This document shows positions 1 to 8,868 of a stretch of DNA of 64,000 bases, piece by piece. The notes under the pieces were generated by a model. The model ran no database searches. It was not told the origin of the DNA and was given only the letters and a program-made list of their open reading frames with translations. Numbering within the stretch: the stretch's first letter is position 1; every line of letters begins with the position of its first letter. A program made the position numbers and the translations under genes. Where the stretch lies: NCBI GenBank assembly GCA_028287035.1, contig JAQBQL010000066.1:1-64000 (forward strand). The letters are read 5' to 3'. The DNA is from Labilithrix sp. (GTDB taxonomy: Bacteria; Myxococcota; Polyangia; Polyangiales; Polyangiaceae).

Positions 1-1
1 C

Positions 2-373
2 GTCGCTGCCGCCGGCGACCGGCCGCGTCGCTACCCGTGGGGTGACACGGGCGCGGTGTGCCGGCGCGCCGCGTGGGGTCTCGCGCGCGGGCCGTGCGGC
101 AAGGGCGCCACCGGCCCGGACACGGTCGGCGCTCACCCCGACGGCGCGACGCCTCTCGGCATCCACGATCTCGCGGGAAACGTCGCCGAGTGGGTCGAGG
201 CGAGCGACGCGGCGGCGCGCGGACTCGCGGTCGTGCGCGGCGGCTCGTTCGAGACGGATCTCGCGACCGACCTGCGGACGTGGGTTCGCCGCGAGGTTCC
301 CGAGGGCACGCGCGAGCCCTCGATCGGCTTCCGCTGCGCGTACGAACCTGTAGAGTCCGGAGCCCCCCCATGA
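2..373 (+). CDS. FGE-sulfatase (SUMF1) domain protein, C-terminal part only
   Basis: The reading frame is open from the window edge to a TGA at 371-373, so the 5' part of the gene lies outside the window. The visible end carries FGE-like motifs: a YPWGD stretch at the start, then GIHDLAGNVAEWVEA, VVRGGSF and GFRCAYE, the usual C-terminal signature of the formylglycine-generating-enzyme fold. The copper-binding Cys-x4-Cys pair expected after RGGS is absent (the segment reads FETDLATDLRTWVRRE), so formylglycine-generating activity is unlikely. Many myxobacterial members of this fold are non-catalytic or secreted, and which applies here cannot be told. The stop overlaps the cinA start (ATGA at 370-373), suggesting co-transcription. 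Confidence 0.8.
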   Translation, partial: VAAAGDRPRRYPWGDTGAVCRRAAWGLARGPCGKGATGPDTVGAHPDGATPLGIHDLAGNVAEWVEASDAAARGLAVVRGGSFETDLATDLRTWVRREVPEGTREPSIGFRCAYEPVESGAPP

Positions 374-1656
374 CCTGCGCTGTCCTGTCGATCGGTACCG
401 AGCTCACCCGCGGCGAGCTCGTGAACTCCAACGCAGCCTGGCTGTCCGCGGGCCTCGTCGACCTCGGGTTCGAGGTGGTGGAGCACGACGTCGTCGACGA
501 CGACGAGGGCCGCATCGTGGAGGCGCTCCGGCGGCTCGCGAAGAGCGCCGACGTCATCGTGTGCACCGGGGGCCTCGGGCCGACCACCGACGACCTCACC
601 ACGGTCGCCGTGGCCGCCGCGCTCGGCGTGGGGCTCGCGCGTGACGAGGCCTCGCTCGATCACATCCGCCGCCGCTTCGAGCGCCTCGGCCGCACGATGT
701 CGGCCTCGAACACGAAGCAGGCCGACTTCCCGGAGGGCGCGACGATCCTCCCGAACCCGATCGGCACCGCGCCGGGCTTCGGCGTCGAGCTCTCGGGGGC
801 GCGCGCCTTCTTCATGCCGGGCGTGCCGCACGAGATGAAGCGCATGTTCGACGAGCAGGTCGTGCCGCGCATCCGCGACATCGCTCCGAACGACAGCCAC
901 CAGATCCGGTTTCGTACCTTCGGCTCGCCGGAGAGCGTGGTCGGCGAGAAGCTCGCCGGCGTGGAAGCCGCCTTCCCGGGCGTCACGATCGGCTACCGCG
1001 CGCATTTTCCCGAGATCGAGGTGAAGGTGCTGGCGCGCGCGCCGGGCCCTGCCTCGCGGCGCGGCGCAACCGTCACCGAGCCGCCGCGCGACCCGCAGGC
1101 GGTCGTCCGCGATCTGGCGGAGCGCGCAGCCGCCGAGGTGCGCGCGCGCCTCGGCGCGATCGTGTTCGGCACCGCCGACGACACGTTCGCCGGCGTGATG
1201 GGCCGCCACCTGCGGAGCCGCGGGTGGACGCTGGCCATCGCCGAGTCGTGCACGGGCGGCCTCGTCGGCAGCATGATCACGAAGGAAGCCGGCGCGAGCG
1301 ACTACCTGCTCCTCGACGCGGTCACCTACGCGAACTCCGCGAAGCAGGCGGTGCTCGGCGTCACCGAGGAGGTCCTCCGCGGGCACGGGGCGGTCAGCGC
1401 CGAGTGTGCTGCGCAGATGGCGTCGGGCGCGCGGCGCGTCGCCGGCTCCGACGTGGCGCTCGCGATCACCGGCATCGCCGGTCCGGGCGGCGGCTCGGAC
1501 GACAAGCCGGTCGGCCTCGTGTTCCTCGCCATCGCGACGGCGCAGGGCACCGAGGTCGTCGAGAAGCGCTTCGCGAGCGGCGACCGCGTGTGGATCCAGA
1601 CCATGGCCGCGTACGTCGGCCTGCAGATGGTCAGGGACGCGGCCGCGCGCGCCTGA
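370..1656 (+). CDS. cinA: CinA family protein (competence/damage-inducible, NMN amidohydrolase type)
   Basis: The protein has 428 residues, normal for full-length CinA. The N-terminal MoCF-biosynthesis-like domain (about residues 1-170) begins SIGTELTRGELVNSNAAWLS and contains the VCTGGLGPTTDDLT motif. The C-terminal CinA/PncC domain (about 270-425) carries LAIAESCTGGLVGSMIT near residue 288 and ITGIAGPGGGSDDKPVGLV. Members hydrolyse ADP-ribose and/or deamidate nicotinamide mononucleotide in pyridine-nucleotide salvage; this is family knowledge. The ATG at 370 is chosen because the conserved N-terminus starts there. In-frame upstream sequence (from 58) is only a shadow of the preceding gene, with which the start overlaps by 4 nt. 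Confidence 0.93.
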   Translation: MTCAVLSIGTELTRGELVNSNAAWLSAGLVDLGFEVVEHDVVDDDEGRIVEALRRLAKSADVIVCTGGLGPTTDDLTTVAVAAALGVGLARDEASLDHIRRRFERLGRTMSASNTKQADFPEGATILPNPIGTAPGFGVELSGARAFFMPGVPHEMKRMFDEQVVPRIRDIAPNDSHQIRFRTFGSPESVVGEKLAGVEAAFPGVTIGYRAHFPEIEVKVLARAPGPASRRGATVTEPPRDPQAVVRDLAERAAAEVRARLGAIVFGTADDTFAGVMGRHLRSRGWTLAIAESCTGGLVGSMITKEAGASDYLLLDAVTYANSAKQAVLGVTEEVLRGHGAVSAECAAQMASGARRVAGSDVALAITGIAGPGGGSDDKPVGLVFLAIATAQGTEVVEKRFASGDRVWIQTMAAYVGLQMVRDAAARA

Positions 1657-1665
1657 GCGACCGGC

Positions 1666-3051
1666 TCACTGCTGGGCGGCGATCTCGTCCGCCCACTTCT
1701 TCACCGCGGCGCACGTCCCGGCGGAGGACCACGCGTCCTTGCCGACCTTCGCAGGGCCCGCGGTCATGACGAGCTCCCGGTCCTTCTTCGCGAAGAGGAG
1801 CGGCCCGAGGTCCTTCCGGTCGAAGCAGATCGTCGTCTTGTCGGCGATCGCCGGCTTGCCGAGGGCCTTCTGCAGCGCCGGCACGAGCTTGCCGAATGCG
1901 CGCTCCGCGTAGGCCTCGGGCTTCTGCGGCTTCGGCGCGGCGTCGTAGCGCTCGTGCACGGCGTAGGCGATCTCGTCGCCCCGCGTGAGCACGCTCGTCC
2001 GATCGCCGCCCCAGCCGGAGGCCGCGAGGCGCGCGTCGGGCTCGCTCATCCACTCGGCGTACTCGAGCGCGAACCCGAGCTCGCCGAACGTGTCCTGATC
2101 CTCGTTCTTCCAGCCTTCGCCGAGCGCCGCCGCCGTGGGAGCGGGCACGGCGAGCGGCGCCTCCTGCGCCTCCCACTTGTCGACGTGGAGGATCTGTTCG
2201 GTGCTGGTCGGGAGCCGCTCCCACGCGGCATCGACGCCGGCCCAGCCGCGCTTCTTGCGCAGCTTGTTCACGAACGCGATGCCTTCGATGTACGGAGCGA
2301 CGAGCGACGTACGCATGATGTGCGGCACGCTCTGGATGTCGCCCATGTCCGTGCCGGCCTTCATCAGCTCGCGGATCGACTCGGGCGGGATGTCGAGCGC
2401 CGTGCGGTCGGGCTTCATGAGCACGTCGAACATGAGGCTCGTCGCGTCGCCCTCGGCGAGGCACCCGAGCGCGAGCGACCGATCGCCCTCGCCCGGCTTG
2501 TAGTCGGAGCGCTTCTTCAGGTCCCAGCGCTGATCCTGGAGCGCGTGCACCAGCTCGTGGGCGAGCGTCGCGTGCGCCTGCGGCCCCTCGAGATCGGCGG
2601 CGAGGTACATCGTGCCGGTCTTCGGCTCGTAGAAGCCCTCGAGCTGCGCATCGAGGAGCTTCATCATCTCGCCCAGGTAGTCGAACTGCGGCGGCGCGAA
2701 GCCGGCGATCTGGAGGAGCTGCCCCTCGCGCCGGAGCGCCTCGGGCGGGTACTCGCGGAGAGCCTTGTCCTTGATGCGCGCGACGAGCGCGCCGCGTTCG
2801 AGCTTCACGCCGGGCACCGGCCGCGTGGCGGGGAAGCCGCGGAGCTCGCTCACCTGCTTCAGCGTGCGCGCGACCTGCTTCGAGTCCTTCGAGTCGAGGG
2901 ACGGCGCCGGCTCGCCCGCCGCCACCTGCGGGACGCCCGCGTCGAGGCTCACGATGGTCTCGGAGGCGACCGCGCGCGTCTTCGGCGGAGCGCTCGAGCA
3001 CGCGACGCCCGAGGCGGCCAGGAGGGCCAGCGCGGCGGCGGCTCCGCGCAT
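1666..3051 (-). CDS. Lipoprotein with HExxH zinc-metallopeptidase motif
   Basis: This 461-residue protein begins with a lipoprotein-type signal ([20 protein letters not shown]); the box before the Cys is not ideal. The sequence ATLAHELVHALQDQRWD holds an HELVH motif at residues 165-169, the classic zinc-binding HExxH of gluzincin-like peptidases, placed in a context (AHELVHALQDQ) common in uncharacterised myxobacterial lipoproteins. An alanine- and proline-rich linker precedes the globular part. The ATG (3051) overlaps the TGA of rpe in an ATGA junction, so the two genes probably form one transcript. The physiological substrate is unknown. Activity is inferred only from the motif, and the third zinc ligand was not identified with certainty. 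Confidence 0.75.
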   Translation of the reverse strand: MRGAAAALALLAASGVACSSAPPKTRAVASETIVSLDAGVPQVAAGEPAPSLDSKDSKQVARTLKQVSELRGFPATRPVPGVKLERGALVARIKDKALREYPPEALRREGQLLQIAGFAPPQFDYLGEMMKLLDAQLEGFYEPKTGTMYLAADLEGPQAHATLAHELVHALQDQRWDLKKRSDYKPGEGDRSLALGCLAEGDATSLMFDVLMKPDRTALDIPPESIRELMKAGTDMGDIQSVPHIMRTSLVAPYIEGIAFVNKLRKKRGWAGVDAAWERLPTSTEQILHVDKWEAQEAPLAVPAPTAAALGEGWKNEDQDTFGELGFALEYAEWMSEPDARLAASGWGGDRTSVLTRGDEIAYAVHERYDAAPKPQKPEAYAERAFGKLVPALQKALGKPAIADKTTICFDRKDLGPLLFAKKDRELVMTAGPAKVGKDAWSSAGTCAAVKKWADEIAAQQ

Positions 3052-3719
3052 CACTGCGCGCCCCGGATGCTGGCGATCGCCTTCGCGTAATCCTTGGTGT
3101 TGAAGACCGCGTTGCCGGCGACGAGGATCGTGGCGCCGGCCTCGATGACCGCGGGGGCGGTCTCGGCGGTGATGCCGCCGTCGACTTCGAGGTCGATGGC
3201 CCGGCCCGAAGCCTCGATCATCTTCTTGATGCTGCGGATCTTGGGGAGCTGATCCTCGATGAACGACTGACCGCCGAACCCCGGGTTCACGCTCATCACG
3301 AGCACCTGGTCGACCACGCCCATGACGTACTGGAGCGTGTCCTCGTGCGTGGACGGGTTCAGCACCACGCCGGCGCGCTTGCCCAGGGACTTCAGGTGAC
3401 AGAGCGCGCGGTGGAGGTGCGTGCAGGCCTCGACGTGCACGATGATGGTGTCCGCGCCGGCCTCGGCAAACGCGTCGAGGTACCGCTCCGGCTCCACGAT
3501 CATGAGGTGCACGTCGAGCGGCAGCTTCGTGACCTTGCGCAGCGCCTTCACGATGAAGGGCCCGAGCGTGATGTTCGGGACGAACCGCCCGTCCATCACG
3601 TCGACGTGGACGAGATCGGCGCCGGCCTTCTCGATGGCTGCGACCTCCTCCCCCAGCCGCGCGAAATCCGCGGACAGGATCGAGGGGGCGATGCGGATGG
3701 CGGGGTGCGTTGAAGCCAT
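3051..3719 (-). CDS. rpe: Ribulose-phosphate 3-epimerase
   Basis: The 222-residue protein matches the usual length. Family signatures are clear: [17 protein letters not shown] at the N-terminus, [16 protein letters not shown] with the metal-binding His-x-Asp, [23 protein letters not shown], and LEVDGGI near the C-terminus. It interconverts ribulose 5-phosphate and xylulose 5-phosphate in the pentose phosphate pathway as a TIM-barrel enzyme. It is the first gene of a two-gene minus-strand unit with the metallopeptidase-like lipoprotein downstream (1-nt shared junction). A functional link between the two is not obvious. Confidence 0.96.
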   Translation of the reverse strand: MASTHPAIRIAPSILSADFARLGEEVAAIEKAGADLVHVDVMDGRFVPNITLGPFIVKALRKVTKLPLDVHLMIVEPERYLDAFAEAGADTIIVHVEACTHLHRALCHLKSLGKRAGVVLNPSTHEDTLQYVMGVVDQVLVMSVNPGFGGQSFIEDQLPKIRSIKKMIEASGRAIDLEVDGGITAETAPAVIEAGATILVAGNAVFNTKDYAKAIASIRGAQ

Positions 3720-3794
3720 GCCCCTTGCTAGTTACCACACGGCCGCGGGCCGCGCGGCCTTGCGCTCCGCCGAAACCTGCGGCAAGTCTGGCCC

Positions 3795-4250
3795 GTGATT
3801 CGTACGCGGAAGATCACGAAGGGCGACTACGACCACATCGTCGAGGTCCTCGATCGGTGGTGGGGTGGCCCGATGGCGAACTACGCCCACCCCATGTTCT
3901 TCTACGAGCTGGGCGACAACGCGCTCATCGCGGAGGACGAGGGCCGGCTCATCGGCTTCCTCCTGGGGTTCATCGTCTTCAAGCAGCCGAAGACCGGCTA
4001 CGTGCACCTCGTCGGGATTCACCCCGACTTCCGCCGCAAGGGCGTCGGGCGCATCCTCTACGAGGAGTTCACCGAGCGCTGCCGCACCCTCGGTTGCGAG
4101 CGCATGAAGGCGATCACGACGACGAGCAACGAGGGATCGCTGAAGTTCCACCACGCGCTCGGGTGGCAGTCGACCGAGGTCGAGGACTACGCGGGTCCGG
4201 ATCGCCGGCGGATCGTGTTCCAGAAGGACCTCTCCGTTCCTCTGAACTGA
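3795..4250 (+). CDS. GNAT family N-acetyltransferase
   Basis: This 151-residue protein has the GNAT fold throughout. The acetyl-CoA pyrophosphate-binding loop reads GIHPDFRRKGVGRILYEEF, with RRKGVG at about residues 80-85, followed by the C-terminal NEGSLKFHHALGWQ segment typical of motif B. The start is a GTG at 3795, giving MIRTRKITKGDYD. It resembles small cytosolic acetyltransferases of unknown substrate, and nothing in the flanking genes points to one. It stands alone between the minus-strand rpe unit and a plus-strand lipoprotein gene. Confidence 0.88.
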   Translation: MIRTRKITKGDYDHIVEVLDRWWGGPMANYAHPMFFYELGDNALIAEDEGRLIGFLLGFIVFKQPKTGYVHLVGIHPDFRRKGVGRILYEEFTERCRTLGCERMKAITTTSNEGSLKFHHALGWQSTEVEDYAGPDRRRIVFQKDLSVPLN

Positions 4251-4339
4251 GCCCACGGCGCGGGGTAGGACCGTGTCCTTCCTATCGGCGTCCCAGGCAG
4301 GTCTCGCGTGGGTCTCGCGCTGCATCGGCCGGCGAGCGG

Positions 4340-5200
4340 ATGCTAAAATTCGCATCGCTAATGCGCTCCTCCTCCCTCGGCTTCACCGGTCTCGCGCTCT
4401 CGATCGGCCTCACGCTCGGCAGCCTGAGCGCCTGCTCGTCGACGTCCGCTCGCGCGACCTACGAGGACGATGCGGGGCCCGTCACCGAGGTCCCCGAGCA
4501 GAACGGCAAGCCCAAGGACCCGCCGGGCGAGCCGCCCATCGAGACCGGCGGCGATGCCGGCGCCGACGCCGCCCCGCCCGACACCTGCGCGCGCACCGCG
4601 CCGAGCAACGCGTGCGGGCTCATCGCCCAGTGCGGGTGCACGCTCGCGCAGACGTGCGACATCGTCGATGGCAAGGGCGGGGTTGGCTGCGTGACGGCCG
4701 GCCTCGCCGCGATGGGCGCCGCGTGCATCAACACGTCGGGCTGCGCGCGCGGGCTCACCTGCGTGTTCGGCACCTGCCATGCGTTCTGCGACAACGCGGG
4801 GAGCGCCTGCACGATCGCCCAGACCGGCGGCTGCGAGCAGGTGAAGGACTCGACCGGCGCCAGCCTGCCGAGCTTCGAGGTGTGCCGGGTCGCCTGCGAC
4901 CTCCGGAGCACGACCGCATGCGGGGCGAGCGGCGCCGCGGGCACCGGCGTCTGCATGGTCGACGACGCAGGAAACACCGACTGCATCGGGGTCGACGGGA
5001 CCGTTCGAGCGGCCGGCCAGTCCTGCGGAGAAGCCCAGGAGTGCGGGCCCGGAACCGTCTGCGCGAGCACCGGCTCTTCCGGCAGCACGTGTCACAAGTG
5101 GTGCAAGGTCGGGTCGGCCGATTGCGGCGGCACCGTGCAGTGCGTCTCCTTCCAGACGCCGGTCAAGGTCGGCCCGGATACCTTCGGCGTGTGCCCGTAG
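4340..5200 (+). CDS. Cysteine-rich lipoprotein, function unknown
   Basis: The 286-residue product (265 if the second ATG at 4361 is used) carries a lipoprotein signal ending LTLGSLSACSS. After an Asp/Glu/Pro-rich linker (EDDAGPVTE, DAGADAAPPD) comes a Cys-rich region in which many short Gly-Cys motifs suggest small disulfide-bonded modules, for example CGCTLAQTCD and TSGCARGLTC. No enzymatic motif is visible. Such proteins are common on the outer membrane of myxobacteria. Neither start has a strong Shine-Dalgarno sequence, and the second ATG gives the more typical signal-peptide length. Confidence 0.8.
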   Translation: MLKFASLMRSSSLGFTGLALSIGLTLGSLSACSSTSARATYEDDAGPVTEVPEQNGKPKDPPGEPPIETGGDAGADAAPPDTCARTAPSNACGLIAQCGCTLAQTCDIVDGKGGVGCVTAGLAAMGAACINTSGCARGLTCVFGTCHAFCDNAGSACTIAQTGGCEQVKDSTGASLPSFEVCRVACDLRSTTACGASGAAGTGVCMVDDAGNTDCIGVDGTVRAAGQSCGEAQECGPGTVCASTGSSGSTCHKWCKVGSADCGGTVQCVSFQTPVKVGPDTFGVCP

Positions 5201-5240
5201 CCTTTACAGCGCGCGGCGAACGCGCGATGGGTGGAGAACG

Positions 5241-5807
5241 ATGACGTCCGCGAAAGAGCCCGCCGCAGCCGGCGCCCGGCAGCAGCCGCCGCAGCCTCCC
5301 GTCACGAACGCCCAGCTCCGTGACGTCGGGCTCTTCGGAGCCCTGTCCGACGAGTTCCTCGATCACCTGTGCCGGACGCTCGAGGTGAAGCGCCTCATGC
5401 CCGGCGAGATGGTGTTCCGCGAGGGCGACCCGGCGCGCGAGATGTACGTCGTGCTCGACGGCGAGATGGAGGTCCTGAAGAAGAGCCGCCGCGGTCGCGA
5501 GACGCGCGTGGCCATCCTCGGCCCGAACGACTGCTTCGGCGAGATGTCGATCATCGACATGCAGCCGCGCTCGGCGACGGTGCGTACGCTCGGCGCGACG
5601 CGGCTGCTCAAGATCTCGACCGAGGAGATGGACGCCCTCTATCGCCACGATCTGAAGTCGTACACGCTGATCGTGCTGAACCTCGCCCGCGACCTGTCGC
5701 GTCGCCTGCGCGTGACCGACGGTCTCCTCGCCGACTTCACCGCGACGGTGATCGAGGAGTACGTCGAGCAGCCGAAGCGGACCTCGGGCCGCCCGCCGGA
5801 GCGCTGA
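5241..5807 (+). CDS. Cyclic nucleotide-binding domain protein without DNA-binding domain
   Basis: In this 188-residue protein a single cNMP-binding domain spans about residues 27-150. The beta-roll text MPGEMVFREGDPAREMYVVL is followed by the phosphate-binding cassette FGEMSIIDMQPRSATV at about residues 100-115. No helix-turn-helix follows, so unlike CRP it should not bind DNA itself. It may act as a cyclic-nucleotide sensor partnering another protein. A Shine-Dalgarno-like GGAG lies about 7 nt before the ATG. It follows the Cys-rich lipoprotein gene by 40 nt. Confidence 0.88.
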   Translation: MTSAKEPAAAGARQQPPQPPVTNAQLRDVGLFGALSDEFLDHLCRTLEVKRLMPGEMVFREGDPAREMYVVLDGEMEVLKKSRRGRETRVAILGPNDCFGEMSIIDMQPRSATVRTLGATRLLKISTEEMDALYRHDLKSYTLIVLNLARDLSRRLRVTDGLLADFTATVIEEYVEQPKRTSGRPPER

Positions 5808-5822
5808 GGGCGCGAGCCGAGG

Positions 5823-6095
5823 TCAGTCGTGCGCGGCGTCGGACGCGTCGGCCTCGCCTGCGTCGGCGTCGCCCGCATCCGCGTCGCCGTCCCGGGGCGT
5901 GGTGCCCGCGTCGGAGCTGTCGGACGGCGTCTCGCCGCTTGCCCCCGAGGACGAGCCCCCGAACGGGCCCGGGTCGGTGGCGCCCCCGGTCACGGGAGGC
6001 AGAGGCTGCGGGTTCAGCTCCGTCCCGGAGCTACACGCCTGCGCGAGCGCAAGCGCGCAGGCCGAGACGAACAGCACTTTCCGGGAAGACATCAT
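5823..6095 (-). CDS. Small Asp/Ala-rich lipoprotein
   Basis: A short 90-residue product begins MMSSRKVLFVSACALALAQA with a Cys directly after, an acceptable lipoprotein signal. The mature part is low-complexity: proline/glycine-rich, then repeated DGDADAGDADAGEADAS. There is no recognisable domain. Two adjacent ATG codons (6095 and 6092) could both start it. The longer antisense-strand frame continues upstream but is a shadow of the ABC ATPase gene. It may be a small surface lipoprotein, and the codon pattern agrees with neighbouring lipoproteins. Confidence 0.6.
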   Translation of the reverse strand: MMSSRKVLFVSACALALAQACSSGTELNPQPLPPVTGGATDPGPFGGSSSGASGETPSDSSDAGTTPRDGDADAGDADAGEADASDAAHD

Positions 6096-6234
6096 GGCAG
6101 GCAGGATGGAAGCATCTGCGATGCCATCGTGTAAATCCCGGGATCTGCGCGTCTCGCCTCGCGGGACCGCGACACGCGCCGCTTTCGTGAGGGATTGCTG
6201 GCCCACGTTGGCACATGGGCGCAGAATCGCGGCG

Positions 6235-6939
6235 ATGACCGCGGCGGCGAGCGTGAGGAACGTCGTGAAGCGCATCTGGGACGGCCGCGAGAAGCGGACC
6301 GTCGTGGACGACGTCTCCTTCGACCTCGCGCGCGGCGAGCTCGTCATCGTGCGAGGCCCGAGCGGCAGCGGCAAGACCACGCTGCTCGCGATCGTCGGGG
6401 CCATGCTCTCGCCGACCAGCGGCGAGGTGCACCTCGACGGCGAGCCCACCTCGCGGCTCCGCGAATCGCACCGCGCCGAGGTCCGCCGCCGCAAGGTCGG
6501 GTTCGTCTTCCAGGATCTGCAGCTGGCGACCGGCCTCACCGCCCGCGAGAACGTGCTGCTGCCGCGCGTGCCGGACGGCGTCCGCGCGGAGGACGAGACG
6601 CGCGCCCGCGAGCTGATGGAGCGATTCGACATCGCGGCGCTTGCCGACGTGGACGCGCGGCGGCTCTCGGGCGGCGAGCGGCAGCGCGTGGCGCTGGCCC
6701 GCGCCCTCCTCGCGAACCCGCCGCTGCTCGTGCTCGACGAGCCGACCGCGCACCTCGACGACGCCCGCGCCGCGTCGATCGTCGAGGAGCTCACCGCGCT
6801 CGCCCGCGACGGCCGCGCCGTCCTCGTGTCGACCCACGACCCTCGCCTCACGCAGAGCGCGGGCGTGACGCGCATCATGGACCTCGTCGCGGGCAAGCTC
6901 GCGGCCCCGCGTGCAGCCGCGGCGCCTGCGGAGAGCTAG
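6235..6939 (+). CDS. ABC transporter ATP-binding protein (LolD/MacB type)
   Basis: The 234-residue ATPase has all motifs. Walker A is GPSGSGKTT at about residue 41, the Q-loop VFQDLQLATGLT at about 90, the signature LSGGERQRVALARAL at about 144, Walker B LLVLDEPTAHLDD, and the switch His in STHDPR. The order GEV-LDG-RRRKVGFVFQ is typical of the LolD/MacB subgroup. It is followed by a multi-spanning membrane protein (15-nt gap) and a NosL-like lipoprotein (13-nt gap), so the three genes are likely one operon. The gene order mirrors nosF-nosY-nosL, but no nosZ or nosD is present nearby. Confidence 0.9.
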   Translation: MTAAASVRNVVKRIWDGREKRTVVDDVSFDLARGELVIVRGPSGSGKTTLLAIVGAMLSPTSGEVHLDGEPTSRLRESHRAEVRRRKVGFVFQDLQLATGLTARENVLLPRVPDGVRAEDETRARELMERFDIAALADVDARRLSGGERQRVALARALLANPPLLVLDEPTAHLDDARAASIVEELTALARDGRAVLVSTHDPRLTQSAGVTRIMDLVAGKLAAPRAAAAPAES

Positions 6940-6954
6940 AGTGCGGGAGCCCGC

Positions 6955-7980
6955 ATGAACCTCCTCGAGCCCTGGGTCCTGCTCCGGCTCTCCGCCGGCC
7001 TAGTCGCGTGCCTCCTCTTCGCGCGCGGCGCGCTGACCGCGCAGAAGGTCCTCCGCCACTTCGACGTCCAGCGCGCGACGGAGGGACAGCTCGCCCTCGA
7101 GAAGCAGATCGAGCTCGGCGCCACGTTCGTGCGCATCGCCTCGGTCGTCCAGGTCCTCGCGCTCGCGCTCTCGGTGCTCGGGGCCGACCGGATGAGCCGC
7201 GGGGTCCGCGGGGCGATGTGCGCGTACGGAGTCTTCGGCGCCAACGAGTGGGGCTTCCGCTCGCTGGTCGTGACCGGCGGGGTCGCACTGCTCGCGGGCG
7301 TGCTGGCCCAGGTCTACGCGTTCGACACGCGCGTCCGGGCGCTCTCGCTCGCGCGGCCGCTCGCGTACCTGACGCTGGCGATGTTCCCGCTCTCCGCGTT
7401 CGACCTCGCATGCGCGGCCGAGTTCCTCGGCAAGCTCGATCTCACCGTCGTCGCCTCCTGTTGCTCGGTGCAGCTCGACCCGGTCGCGGCGGCAGGCGAG
7501 GGCTTCGCCTCGGGCCCGCGGGTGCTCGTGACGGTCCTCGCGGCGCTCGGCACCGTCGCCTCCATCGGCCTCGCGCTGCTCGCCGCCCGTACGCCCACGA
7601 GGGCGCGGGTGATGGCGGCCGCGGCGGTGACGCTGCTCACGCTGCCGGCGGCGATCGGCGCCTCGGTGCTCGAGGTCGCTCCGCACGTCTTCGAGATCCC
7701 GCAGCACGTGTGCCCGTTCTGCCTCCTCCGCGCCGACGTGTACGCGATCGGCTACCCGCTCTACGGCGCGCTCTTCCTGGCGACCACGTGGGCGGTCGGC
7801 GCCGGGGTCAGCGCGCTGCTCGCCCGCGGAGAGGCGGCGTCGGATGCGCTCGGCCCGTTCGCCCGCGTCGCGATGCGGCGCGGAGCATGGGCCTGGGGCT
7901 TCGCGCTGATCGTGGCCGTGCTCCCGATCGCCCGCTTCGCGCTGGTCAGCGGCGGCGCATCCCTGTTTCCTTCCCCGTGA
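6955..7980 (+). CDS. Multi-spanning membrane protein with CPFC motif
   Basis: This 341-residue, strongly hydrophobic protein has roughly seven or eight membrane segments by eye. A Cys pair (CPFCLLRADVYAIGYP) sits near residue 258 at the edge of a late membrane segment, and another Cys cluster (VASCCSVQLD) lies near residue 170. This pattern recalls membrane thiol-redox or metal-handling proteins, although no VKOR, DsbB or ABC2 permease family signature is certain. Its position between an ABC ATPase and a NosL-type copper lipoprotein suggests a role in transporting or delivering copper, or in thiol chemistry in the envelope; that is inference. Confidence 0.7.
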   Translation: MNLLEPWVLLRLSAGLVACLLFARGALTAQKVLRHFDVQRATEGQLALEKQIELGATFVRIASVVQVLALALSVLGADRMSRGVRGAMCAYGVFGANEWGFRSLVVTGGVALLAGVLAQVYAFDTRVRALSLARPLAYLTLAMFPLSAFDLACAAEFLGKLDLTVVASCCSVQLDPVAAAGEGFASGPRVLVTVLAALGTVASIGLALLAARTPTRARVMAAAAVTLLTLPAAIGASVLEVAPHVFEIPQHVCPFCLLRADVYAIGYPLYGALFLATTWAVGAGVSALLARGEAASDALGPFARVAMRRGAWAWGFALIVAVLPIARFALVSGGASLFPSP

Positions 7981-7993
7981 GAAAGTCCCTTCG

Positions 7994-8440
7994 ATGAACC
8001 GACGAGAGCTCCTCCGCGCCGCCGTGATCGGCCTCGCGTTCGGCACCGCGGCGCTTGCCTCGGGGTGCCGCAAGGACGCCGCGCGCTGCAAGAACTGCGG
8101 AATGAAGATCGATGCGAGCAGCGCGTGGCGTGCCGAGCTCGTCGCGCCGTCCGGAGAGCTCGTGCCCTTCGATTCTCCGCGCTGCGCGCTGCAGTCCTGG
8201 CGAACGGGCAAGACGTCCGCGAAGGCCATCCGCGTGCTCGACTACTACGACCGCGCGAGCAAGGACGGAGCGGAGGTTCGGTTCGTCCTCGGCGGCGACG
8301 TGGTGGGGCCCATGGGCCCCGACCTGGTGCCCGTGGACCCCGCCCGCGTATCGAAATTCATGCAGGATCATGCGGCCGACCGCGCCTTGCGGCTCGATGA
8401 GATCACACCCGAGATCCTGGGCTCCGTCGGCGCGAAGTGA
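7994..8440 (+). CDS. NosL-like copper-binding lipoprotein
   Basis: The 148-residue protein starts with a lipoprotein signal whose box LASGC places the lipidated Cys at 25. The text CKNCGMKIDASSAWRAEL at residues 32 onward is the NosL/CxxCGM copper motif, followed by PFDSPRCALQSW and DYYDRA. NosL proteins bind Cu(I) and deliver it during assembly of nitrous oxide reductase. No nosZ is in this window, so this copy may serve another cuproenzyme. The ATG lies 13 nt after the membrane-protein stop, the end of a probable three-gene operon. Confidence 0.87.
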   Translation: MNRRELLRAAVIGLAFGTAALASGCRKDAARCKNCGMKIDASSAWRAELVAPSGELVPFDSPRCALQSWRTGKTSAKAIRVLDYYDRASKDGAEVRFVLGGDVVGPMGPDLVPVDPARVSKFMQDHAADRALRLDEITPEILGSVGAK

Positions 8441-8532
8441 TCGGTCGCCTGACCGGTGCGAGATATCGACCGATCTCGAGCATTCCGGCGCTTGAACATT
8501 GCAACGATGCAAGTAGGTTTCTTTCAACCTCG

Positions 8533-8856
8533 ATGAACGAAGCGAAAGCCCCCGGGCCAGCGACGCAACCTCTCCACTCCGACGACGGCACCGAGCCGTC
8601 GGCGCGCGGGAGTCGTTCCGAGGCCCAGGTGCTTCCGCCGCGCATCCGCCGCTGCGTCGAGCTCGTGTACGCGGTCGACGGCGTCACCGCCGCCCGCGTG
8701 TGGCACTGGCCCGGCCACATGGCGGTCGGCGTCCGGCCGACCATGATGTCCGCTCCCTCCGAGCTGCTCCGCCGCGTCGAGCACGCCGTCGCGGGCCTTC
8801 GCGAGCCCGACGAGACGTGGGACTTCGGCCTCCTCGAGACCGACACCGACAACTGA
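8533..8856 (+). CDS. Small conserved-looking protein of unknown function
   Basis: The 107-residue soluble protein has a disordered N-terminal third (MNEAKAPGPATQP), then a compact part with RIRRCVELVYAVDGVTAARV, WHWPGHMAVGVRP and ETWDFGLLETDTD. I recognise no family. The ATG at 8533 is preferred over an in-frame ATG at 8437, which lies against the nosL stop, because coding character starts after 8533. It is followed by two hairpins. Confidence 0.6.
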   Translation: MNEAKAPGPATQPLHSDDGTEPSARGSRSEAQVLPPRIRRCVELVYAVDGVTAARVWHWPGHMAVGVRPTMMSAPSELLRRVEHAVAGLREPDETWDFGLLETDTDN

Positions 8857-8868
8857 CGCGCGCGCTCA

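Noticed and set aside
6190..6225. Possible sigma54 promoter (TGGCCC...TTGGCA) before the ABC ATPase
   Set aside because: The GG-to-GC spacing is one base short and the -12 element is not TTGC.
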